Shown here one piece after another: positions 35,801 through 46,521 of a DNA stretch of 64,000 nucleotides. Below the pieces are notes generated by a model. The model had not been told where the DNA came from, ran no database searches, and saw only the letters and a program-made list of their open reading frames with translations. Source of the DNA: Bugula neritina (lineage: Eukaryota > Bryozoa > Gymnolaemata > Cheilostomatida > Bugulidae); contig OZ037769.1 of the NCBI GenBank assembly GCA_964035545.1, forward strand, positions 12,138,133-12,202,132. Direction: 5' to 3'. The stretch's first letter is position 1. Each line of letters starts with the position of its first letter. The position numbers were made by a program, and so were the translations under genes.

Positions 35801-38800
35801 CATGTTGTTGAAGGCATAATGAGTGCTACTAAATACTGTAATGTGTTGGAGAAAGTAATGCTTCCATCAGTAAGAGATCTTTTTCATGGATAACGCATTT
35901 TGCAATACAGCCAAGAAAGTCAAGAAGTGGATGGAAGCCCGTGACGTGAGATCTCTCAGCTGGCCTGCCCAATTGCCACATCTCAAATTGAGAATTCATA
36001 GTGTAAGATTAGTCAACTGATTGCAAAGGACAAGCCAACAACCAACAGAAAACTAATTGAGCTCATTATACAGTCTTGGTTCCGAGTGGTATCCTCGGAA
36101 CTGCTCTCCAAACTTGTTGCCGGCATGCCAAAAGCTGTCGAGCTGTGATTGACAACAAGGGTTGCCAACAAAATATTAGGATGCATCTAATAACCCCATA
36201 GACCCTTTTCAGGGCCACTACTTTAATTTCAAAGAGTTATGTTCAAAACATAAGCGAAAATCATTGCAATTTTTAAAAAAAATCAAGTTGCAATTTTACT
36301 AGAATTTTCAATTTCAATACTAAGATGAGTATATTGGCCCAAAACTGTACTACAAAAACTGAAATCTGCTGGTTTTTTAAAATATTCTTGTAGAGAACAT
36401 ATTTAGCTTTCCATTGATATGCATATTACTCTATATCACCTTATAAATATTGAGCAAATTATTAATTACTAAGAAATAATAAGTTTATTTTAAGCGGTCC
36501 CATAATTAAGATCACCACTGTACATAGTAGCATATTGAGTACACCAGTTATAATGATAAAAGAAGAAAAGACCCTTGATTGAAGTTACAAGTGTAAGTAA
36601 TTTTAGTGTCTTTCTCACTCATTAAGTTTACAGTGATTAAATGGAAATAAAATAGAGACCAAAGAAGCTAGGTATTTCTAGCTTTTCTGGTTCCAGTTAT
36701 AACAAGTAAAACACGCGCTGGGTCTAGCTACATTTTTCTGGTATACAACATAAATTTGTGCAAATAATATAAACAAAATATGTTTATATGACAAACTCGT
36801 ACTAGTTATTAATTGACATTTATTAATCAAAAACATTTAGCTCATTCTAGTATGTAATAAGTAAGAAAAGTTCAATGAAAATAATGAACTATCTCAACAA
36901 AATCTCACAAGCTACAAAGTCGTGATGATTCTTTGTGAGCAGAGCACATCTGCGTTACTCAACATTATAAACAGATTAAAGACTGTGAATATTTCTAAAC
37001 TTTACATAAACAACTATAATAGCTACACTAACCAGTTGCTGCTGAAGCTGCAATACCTCAAGCCGGTGGACACGAGCCGCTTGTCTTGCGTCAGTTATTT
37101 CACTCTGTAGTTCTTCCTGAATTCTTTTCAAATTGGCAGCATGCTGGTGACGTTCATCAGTTATTTTCTTTTCATGTTTCTTTTCAAGCTCCCTTATAGC
37201 TCTGTCATGTTGGCTACATAATCTTTCAGTTTTACTTTCAAAACTCTGTTTTTGTGTTTTCATTTCTGTCTGGTGTTGTTTGATTAAGTCAGATACAGTT
37301 TGAAGATGAACAGATTCTCTGGCAGAAAGTTCATTGTTGTGGGTTTGTTTGATTATGCTGACATCTTGCTCATGTTGGGCTTTAACTCGTGCCAGTAAGA
37401 CTGTGTGCTCAGTTTCTATTTGGTTGATTTTATCCACGTGACAGGAATTTGTCTCTTCATGGTGACTAACCAACTTCTCGTTAACCTTCTGCAACCTGAT
37501 AATTTTACTTTCTAACCGGCTAATAGTGAGCGAGCTTTGGTTATGCTGTTCCTCAAGTTTAGTTATCATATTTATGCGTTCTTCACATGACACACAATCC
37601 TGCTGGTCTCTTTGGGTTACACAACCTTGGTGGTCTGTTTGGGTTATACAACCTTGGTGGTCTGTTTGGGTTATACAATCCTGGTGATCTGGCTGGGTGG
37701 CACAATCCTGGTGGTCTGTTTGAATGTCACAACTCTGGTGGTCTGTTTGGGTGGCACAATCTTGGTGGTCCGTCCGGATATCACAACTCTGGTGGTCTGT
37801 TTGGGTGATGCAATCCTTGTGGTTTGGCTGCGTGACGCAATCCAGGTGGTCTGTTTGAGTGGCACAACTCTGGTGGTCTGGTTGGGTTATAGGTTCGGTT
37901 GGGTTGTTTGTTGTGTTGGTAGCTGACATCTTATTGAAAGACTGATCATATGATGTGACGGTAGATGGGATATTACTAAGTAGTTCAATATTTACATGAT
38001 TATGGATACCAAGTTTGTCATTTTTGAATATTGATGATTCATTAGTCTTTTGCAAAAACCGAGTCTGACTTGAATCGGTTTTTGAACAACTTTCTTGCGA
38101 ACTCTTTAGTTGTCTACAACGTTGTTTATATAGAGTAGGTTTGAGTAAATACCATTACTTAAAACATAGATCAATGTTCACACCAAAAAAAGTAGACAGC
38201 GTAACGTCGGGTTAGAGAGCAGCAAAGCGGAAAGTTACACATTGTTTTGTTGGTGTTAGGAGTGCATTGTGGGACAACCAGCGTTTAGCACAGCCGGCAT
38301 TTCACTCTGTCAATTAGCCAATCCACTCCAAATGTATATGTCAACGCCTTATCTGGCAGGCACACAGCCCCAAATCTCAAGCACACAGTGAGGGGACGGG
38401 TACCTTGACCTCTCGTCTAACTGTTGATCTAGTGGTGCAATTGACTGATTGGTGAGTGAGTTAGCTACTGAAATATCGGCTGCAACCGAATCTGTCGCCT
38501 TGTCATTTACTAAAGAAACCATCTCGTCCTAAATTGACACAGGTTACTATAAGGTAATCAGTAGGTTCAAACAGATTTAAGAAAACAGACAGAAACTTGT
38601 GCAAGTGTGCATTAAAACTGTTGAAATTTCTATATATCTACAGAAAACGTGGAAGCAAAGCATAGAAAGCTAAATAGTGCATAGCATGTGTAAAAGGATA
38701 AACCAACATAAAATGTAAAATTTATCCTGCAACATTGAGTCTCTTCACTTTGTATACAACTGAGCATGATCTACTTCCACCATAATCAGACTACAGCTCT

Positions 38801-41800
38801 GCTCATATCAAGATATTGTCATAAAATTGCCTTCTCAATAAACGTGAAGTATTTAAAAGGCAGTATTTTTTCATGTTTAGCGACATTAGTTTAAAAAAAA
38901 GTGTTCTAAATCAGGGTACTATAATTACGCGTGAACACACAAAGCTCTATACAAGATTTACTATGAATGAAAGTTAATATATACTATGTGAAAATGTTAC
39001 TCTATTTGATTGAATATATAAATTGTTTCAAGAATCAAAACTTCTGTCAAAAGCACTACCACCGCAATGTGCTTGTGATCATGATTCCAGTTTTATAGAC
39101 TGGTGACTGTGCTAGTTTTCATAGAAACATCCAAGTGTAGACAAACCTTGACTAATGTGTCACCGCCTGAGTCAACTAATGCAAAGGAAATTGGCTGAAT
39201 GAAAATATTTGCTAAATGTAAAAATGAACAATTTTGAGTGTATGAAATAGCTTCTTAAATAAACATAGTTGACTTGAATCCCACTGAAGTCTAATATCAA
39301 TAGACAATAATTATCTAAGAATTCATATGAATTACAAGCTTCATGCAAAAGCAGTGACCAAGTTATGTTTAAGGGATATCAGAAATAGTAAAGCATACAT
39401 TATAACATGCTTAACCCGCCACCCGCGCAGGACCACGGCGGTGAAAGGTGACCAAATTATTACATGCTTAGAATAGATGGAAATTAGAGTGTAGGCATTA
39501 TACATACATCACTGTACTGCTACAGAAGCATGAATATTGACTATGTATAAGTATTTCAATGTAGTTCTCACCATTTTCTTTTTCTCTTTCAAACTGTTAT
39601 CTTTTTCCGCCTCAAACTCAGCTAGTTGAAACTCAATATCTACAAAACATTATAATATATTATACTGGAGAAGAACTCTCCTTGTATCTGTTTCAACTTT
39701 ACCTGAAAGCTATAGTATAGTATATGAAAGCTGTATTTAGCTCACCTAAGAGCTGTGACTCTACATTGCTTAACTCACCTGAGCTAGGATTTTGCACTGT
39801 ATATCTCACCTAATAGCTGTGACATTGCTCTGTAAACTCACCTGAAAGCTGTGATTTTGCCAACTCCAACTCTTCTTTCAAACTTGTATTCTCTTTCAGA
39901 GTTTCTTCGTTCAGTCTTTGCAACTCTTTCAGCTGTAGGTCTCTATTTGAAGGTGGCTGCCATGTTTCTTCTTCTGGGGTCAAACTTGCTTTAAGGCTTT
40001 CATTGGAAATTATATTGTTTTTCTCATTCACTAACTCTTGCTGTTGGAAAATGAAAGAAAGTCCTAAAAAGCTGGTAGTAATAAAAATATAGTTATTGGA
40101 ACCAAATTCATTAAACAGGCACTTGATATATGGCATAGACACAAAGCAGTACATCTGCCAAACAAATGTTCATGCAAGAGTAACTTCGGTTATGTGAAAG
40201 TATAATAACATTCTGCCCATCATTTTTTAAATTGGTTTGGTCGCACTGCCAAGTGTCTTAGCAATTCAAACTACAGCACACACAAACATGTATACATGGT
40301 GAAAATACCATAATCAACTGTATCTCAAATACAACATCTCACCATAATATCTTCTTTAGACAAAACTTCTTCTTCCAATTGGAACTGCAAATCTTCCACT
40401 TTTCTGGTGATGGTAAAAAATATATTGAGATATTAAAGCTATAAGAAAATATATATGTAGAGTGTGCTGGAAATAATATTTTTATATGAATAATGTGGAA
40501 TATAAACTTCTAGGCCAATCATGTGAATTTATATGCCAAAAGTAAAATATGTATAAAATATGTTGCATTTTTCTATGGCAAAAATCGTATAGAAACTAAA
40601 CAGTGAAACTTGCAGAAAGCATGTGTAAGTCCACTTACAGTAAGTACTGTAAATGTACTTACATTAAATACATGTGAATGTACTTACAGTAAGTACTGTG
40701 AATCAACTTACACCTGCTGCTCCTCCACAGTCTTGTGCAGTTCAGCATTTTCTGTTTCCAGTCTGTCAATAGTAGCCTGCAATTCCTCAAATCTGGAATG
40801 GGTGACTGTCAACAGGTTCTCGTACTCTCTGCGGATCTTATCAATCTGCTCACTAGTCTACAAACAGGAAACAGTATGTATTAGTCATTGCATATACCTA
40901 AACATGTCTATATATCTACAGTTGAAAACCTTCCTTGAGAAATTTATGCACAAACTTAAAAGACCACTTATTCTAAATTGTAACTATTTATCAAAATATT
41001 CAAAAAGATTTAAGAGATTCTGAATAAGTCACACAACTACAGTGTAGACTTTTTAAATTTTTTGAAGCTCTTGAAAAGTTATCTTCTCTTTCTATTATCA
41101 TTTTGATATAGGTGAGTAATACTTAAATGACTAATGAGGAACTACGAAAATATTGAGTATTTAACACATATATACTATAGCACCTCTATACTAGACTATA
41201 GCACATCTATACTAAACTATAGCACCTCTATACTATACTATAGCACCTCTATACTAGACTATAGCACCTCTATACTATACTATAGCACATTTATACTAGA
41301 CTATAGCACCTCTATACTAGACTATAGCACCTATATACTAGACTATAACACCTTTATACTAGACTATAGCACACTTTTACTAGACTATAGCACCTCTATA
41401 CTAGACTATAACACCTTTTTACTAGACTATAGCACACTTTTACTAGACTATAGCACCTCTATTTCATAGCACCTACAGTGTGACAAAATCAATTACCTTT
41501 TTGTGTTTCTCTTTGTCATATTCAACAGTACTTTTCAGAGTAGACTGGTCTTTATCAGACAGTTTGCTAGCTGGAGAACTTGATTTAGAGCTTGTTTTGG
41601 TGGGAGGGGAGCTAGTTTTGGTGGGAGGGGAGCTAGTTTTGGTGGGAGGGGAGCTAGTACTAGGTCTACAATATAACAAGAGAAAGTTTAGGGTTAGGAT
41701 CACTGAAATTAAATATTCCAATTCATTGGTTAGGATCATAAAATGCATTCACGAGTAAAAGAGAACAATTTATGCTTCAAGTATTTTAGTAAGCTATTGG

Positions 41801-44800
41801 AATGAGTCACCTGTTAGCACCACGTGTCTTAGACAAAGTAGCGGAAGTCTGCTTAGTTGTGGGCGGAGACAATGCTCTTGAGCTAGTAGCTGAAGTATAA
41901 TTATCATTTTTAGATAGTTTGGAGGCCTTGACAAACACCCCTTTATTTGCCTCACACTGAAAGTATCTTGTCCCTTTCACAGAGCCGTCGTTCTTACCAA
42001 CTGGTTCATCTGCAATGATGAAAGGTCACCCAGTGTAGAAGTTGAATTATTCTATAAACAGCTCCAAGTTGGGGGTGACTGAGTGCAATAATTTGGGGTT
42101 TTCGTGTTTGAGGTTGGGCGTACCAAAACTAAACTCAAGAAACCTGAATTACTGCACTCAGTCACCTCCAACTCAGAGCTGCTTATAGAATAATTTTACT
42201 TAGTGTGCAAAGCACATCTATGGAATGAGTGCTCACACATGAAGTGTCATATAACTTATAGCAGGAAGTGATGTAAGTGACCGGAAGTCTATGTACATAA
42301 CCAATAACTGGAACCAAAGGAAAGTTGCTCTCTGAACACTACGCTATATATGTAGTATCATCTGTGTGTATGTGTTATGCAGTTCACATGTATTTCGAGC
42401 ATATTATGTTTTATCAAAGCAAGCAAGGAAGTATTCCTTCCTGGAATAAGAAATTAGTGCCAAGTTATATCCTCTATGTTAGAGATGAGAAGTAAAATAT
42501 TTATGCAATAGAGAACAGTGAAAATAGGAATTGTCTTTTCTATTATGGCAGTTTAGGCTCTGCACTGGTTACTATTGGCTAACTAAACTTAGTGTTAGAA
42601 AATAAATACAAAATAGTCTAATATTTAGGATTTTAGTTTCAATGAACGATGACAGAGTCAAAATGCAACAGTATACATGCATATTTCTAGCACCAAATTA
42701 AATAAAAGACAAGCAAGCTTTTTTAAACTTTAGATATGAATTTAATTAAACTCTCACTAAAACCCCTTTATCTAATGTTCATGATATAAATTTACTTATT
42801 GCTACACACTTGTAATATTTTAATATAACACTATAACATAATATGTATTACTGGTTTATACACATAAGATGTAGAGGTTTGTACAATTGACAAGTCTTAT
42901 TCAATGTATTATGTATGTAAAGCTAAAATCTTAGTAAGTGCATTATTATGACTTCTTTTAAGACGAATTATGCTAAATAGAGCACTTATAGTAATATCCA
43001 CAGTGGCCCATGTCAACTAAGATCCTGAGGTAGAAGTTATCCGCCCACAAAAATTTTAAACCACTCTCCAAAACAGTCATTAAGACCTTCAGATATTGAA
43101 GTTTTTCTATTACTGCATCTTCAACAGTCAAAATACTTTTAAATGAAAATTGAAAAACCTCTCAGTTACGAACAAATAAACTCATGTGTTAAAGTTTGCA
43201 TGTACAGCATTACATTCAGTTGCTAAGGTAACTAAAATAGTAGTGTAGTACAATATATAGACCTTTTCTTGCTGTCATTATAACATTGTTGGAGAGTGTA
43301 AACAGTGGTGGGAATGTATTATACTCAAAGGTGCACCAACTGACAAAATTTACAAGTTATAATAAACTATCAATGAGTATATAATCTCAGCTACTTCGAC
43401 TATCAGTGACTCAGTAAGCTATTAGGTGACTCAACCAGAAAGGGAAGTGACACCAGAGAGCTGGTGTCTGCCAAGTGTCTATTTAGGGACTATGATGCTG
43501 CATATATCTTAGATACCATGAGCTATTGATAGTATGTATAGATATTTGTTTTAGAGGATCATAGATTCTACAAGGTTGCTAACACAAACACAATGAAAGA
43601 GGAAAGGAAGATGCATAAACCACTCCTATGTCTATTGTAGTTGACAATCTTTTAGTGTTTGAGTCAGGTCATCTCTTTTGTTGGGCCACATGTGAGAAGA
43701 AATGCTTGATCCATAAACATATAATATATAAGTAAAGCAACTATTTCAACACACGTAGTCGAATAATAACTTCACATATATCATTTTTACCTTTAGCTAT
43801 ATAATATACTGTAAGAATAGGGAGAAAGGGCAGTTTGTTTTTTTAATATCTTAACAAAGCTAGAATAAACAGTTTGAAAGGAAAAATGAAATTATTCAAC
43901 AATAGGCTATGAATTGATTTATTTCTGGTTAAAGCACTTTAGCAAAGATTCAATATTAATCAACGTCATAGTGTAAACAATAAGTTATTGCTGATTGTCA
44001 TCTCCTAACAAACCTACTTGGCTATGTAATCAATTTATATATGCAACAATTCCTCAAGCCCACTTGTAGTATGAGGTCAGCTATTAGCAACATTTAGTAA
44101 TTTACCATTTTAAGAGCAGCCAATCGGGAGTAACTGTGTTCTAGGGGTCAGAGCGTTTGCTTAGTAAACACGAAGTCATGGGTTCGAACCCCAGTAGAGA
44201 CCATTAGTGATGCTAGAAAGAGGATCCAGTCATAATTGCTCCTGTGCCCCATCTGAATAAGTCCTTAGCCTGATTTAACGAAAATTCATTCTATCAGGGG
44301 TTTCTCACATGGATGGTGACATATATAAACTTGCGTGATTATTTCAATGACGGCCATTAAGTTTCTTTACAACATACCTTAACAAACACCTTGAAGAGAA
44401 TATAAAGCTGAGAAATGAAATTAGGAGTATAGTTTTGCATGAAAAATACCCTTAAAAACGAAAGAAAGAGTGGTAATCAATCAATATAAGTCTTGAGTCC
44501 AAGAACAGAAGTTGTCTTAGAAATTTAGGGACGTGCAGTTTGTGTATATAGCATACGCAACAGCTCACTGGGCTAACCTGTACAATGTGATGTAATCTCA
44601 TCACTTGCTTATTATCTTAGAAAAGAATAAATTACAGCTGAAGAGTTTTCCTTTAAATTTTCAAAACTTATTGAGATAATTTTCTAGCTGTCAGTTGTTA
44701 TGGACATTTCAACCTTTAACATCATATTCATGTTAATATGTTTTTGTTCCAAAATTGTCCCAAGAGATAGCAAATACATGTTTGTGTTTTTTCATTTACG

Positions 44801-46521
44801 CTATAAGTTATAATTTTTGACAATTGTTGTTTATAGTAAACAAAGTACTAGTTGCATTTTACTTCAAAATGTGTTGGAATATTTAACATTTACTATAAAT
44901 TTTTCTATGTTTTTTCAAGATTATTTTTTTAAAGCTTCAGTAACATGCAAACACCAAGCAGTATAACCGCTACCTAATAAATTGCTGATGAGATTAGCAT
45001 TCATATCAGTTTTATTGTGATAATTTTAAATTTGTGCAGCTTTACATTATATATAACGTGTTGCTTAGGTGAATAATGTTTGTATATGGTATGTATAACT
45101 ACAAAGCCATAGCAACAGCTAGCTTCAGTCATAATGCTATAACAACACATTTGATAATGATCAATATGTTTCAATACCCTAACACCAGCTGGCTACAATT
45201 GGAACATGTTCAGGAAAAGTACAACTACACATGATGTGATATATTCTACAAAATAATTTTACTCACTGTTTACCAAAGCTCATTTTACAACACTGCCTAG
45301 CTATGATATTTAATAAAGGTCTTATCTACTTTTCAAACTGCACTTTTTCATTAAAGTATATGTGATAGAGGTTGGGTGTCAGTGTGAGAAGATAAAAGAG
45401 TTAACATTGTGTATACTGAGTGTAAGGGTTCATTACCCTTTCCATAGCAACACCAAAGTCAATTACGTGGGGAAAATATTCATCATCTATAAATACTATT
45501 ATAGTTATAATGATGTGATGTAATAAGGTTTGCTGCTATTATGGCTGGTGAAATTAATTCACTTATTCATAAACCAGGCATTCACACCCTTGACTTGAGT
45601 AACCCAATACACAGGTGAATTGCTCATCCAAGCACTAAAAAAGTCATTGTACTCGAAGTAGAACTGGAAACCATTCAACCCTTTCCTTAGTGTAAGACTA
45701 CTACTGCATGCAATACGTTGTAGGAATGAAACTTGATACATTTGATATACCTGTATTTGTAAACAGAGGGTACTTCACTATGTGATGATGTAATATATGA
45801 GTCATAAATACTAGTAATCATTGATAATTAGTTGTACAGACTTACAAAGTAATTTCCTAGACACTTTTATAAGTGTTAGGTGCTACACAGTATACTTAGT
45901 TGCAGTAAATGAGAAACTTCAATAACCTAAGCTCTTTAATTATCTTTGTGAATTTGGGTTTGAGGCACATGCAGGGTTAAACTTTTTAGAACATGACTTC
46001 TTTAGCTAAATTCCTCATACGGACCACAGAGTTTTTCCAGTTTCTCTCTCCTGCACATATTACTAACAGGAGTAGGAATACTTTGTCTGCTTTGTGTTAG
46101 CTTTGGTTGCATGGAAAACCAAATAAAGTCAACTATATTATTTCTCAAGAATAACAGCCCACAAGTACAAACACTTCTTATTTTGAATTGCATATAAAAA
46201 CTAAACAGTTAGCTGAAAAGTTTACATATAAAATACCTCACATTCACTGATTGCTCTAGTCATACCCAATGCATCAGTTGCTAGTGCTAGTGTATTATGA
46301 ATAAACCAGAAATACCTCACCTAAACACGCACCATGAAGCATATAATATAATAACTTCGTTTAATAACCATATTCATGTTTAAGTAAGAATGTTATGTAC
46401 CTAATACAACTCCAGCAAAGTCACCATTGGCAAACTTCACGTCTCCCAGATATGCTATTACTCCGGGTTTGTTACCAACCAATACTCTGTCTCCGATGAT
46501 AAACTCCATATCTGACGCCAT
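32866..46521 (-). CDS. CAP-Gly/coiled-coil linker protein of the CLIP-170 type
   Basis: CLIP proteins bind growing microtubule plus ends. Exon 1 (46401-46521) and exon 2 (41811-42009) join in phase to a full CAP-Gly domain with GKNDGSV and RYFQC, residues ~5-75. A Ser/Pro/Lys-rich linker with three SSPPTKT repeats follows (41497-41665). Coiled-coil exons come next: 40714-40857, 40343-40403, 39842-40040, 39572-39639, 38404-38528, 37033-38113, 34600-34680, 34320-34448, 33892-33989, 33335-33537, 33110-33209, 32866-32962. All junctions are GT-AG. The 40714/40403 join is out of phase by one base, so a small exon is probably missed there. Total is about 960 residues. There is one CAP-Gly domain rather than the two of vertebrate CLIP1, and no C-terminal zinc knuckle is seen. 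The last exon is inferred from phase only. Confidence 0.85.
34780..36520. mobile_element. Palindromic Tc1/mariner derivative, 1.74 kb
   Basis: It starts cagtggtgatcttaattatg and ends with the exact inverse, flanked by TA dinucleotides (34,778-34,779 and 36,521-36,522). The inverted homology continues through about 770 bp per arm (34,780-~35,560 and ~35,755-36,520). Both arms carry the 3' half of the transposase gene. It lies in the CLIP-type gene's intron between exons 37033-38113 and 34600-34680. Confidence 0.9.
35244..35803 (-). pseudogene. Tc1-like transposase, C-terminal catalytic part (broken)
   Basis: A 136-residue frame holds [13 protein letters not shown], then QQDNTPCNA with the second catalytic Asp, and [15 protein letters not shown] with the Glu of the DD34E triad. 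The N-terminal DNA-binding part is missing, and an overlapping frame upstream (35,504-35,803) shows a frameshift. A second, more damaged copy of the same region lies inverted at about 35,770-36,150 on the plus strand. Neither copy can make a working transposase. Confidence 0.88.
37597..37893 (-). repeat. In-frame 27-bp minisatellite encoding ~11 Cys-containing 9-residue repeats
   Basis: Within the large CLIP-type exon, units such as [18 protein letters not shown] and TDHQGCITQ run in tandem. The Cys and the DHQ core are kept in nearly every unit. The tract ends where heptad-type coiled coil ([10 protein letters not shown]) begins. Confidence 0.93.
41173..41465. repeat. Minisatellite, 21-bp unit, intron of the CLIP-type gene
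   Basis: About 14 copies of ctatagcacctctatactag plus one base, ending about 30 bp from exon 41497-41665. Confidence 0.94.
42045..42196. mobile_element. Hairpin MITE of ~150 bp beside a splice acceptor
   Basis: The two halves are inverted copies at roughly 85% identity (left aattattctataaacagctc, right inverse aattattctataagcagctc; both contain gtgactgagtgca). It ends only 36 bp upstream of the acceptor of exon 41811-42009. No coding capacity. Confidence 0.8.
42197..46400. other. Long first intron of the CLIP-type gene
   Basis: AT-rich. Apart from the SINE at 44,126-44,340 no repeats or coding segments were recognised. Short open frames here lack homology that I can see. Confidence 0.5.
44126..44340 (+). 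mobile_element. tRNA-derived SINE copy 5
   Basis: It has gtgttctaggggtcagagcg, an intact B-box-like gggttcgaacccc, the shared body (gaggatccagtcataattgc) and a tail ending in cttgcgtgatt. It is antisense to the CLIP-type gene. Confidence 0.9.

Noticed and set aside
37597-37893. Array of ~27-bp repeats considered as CRISPR-like
   Set aside because: There are no unique spacers; the units are contiguous, in frame and part of an animal exon.
37587-37926. Plus-strand Gly/Leu- and Val-rich open frames
   Set aside because: Antisense shadow of the 27-bp coding repeats in the CLIP-type exon.
45559-46193. Two minus-strand open frames of ~60 residues in the first CLIP intron
   Set aside because: No homology seen and no phase-compatible splice sites joining exon 1 to exon 2, which already join to an intact CAP-Gly domain.
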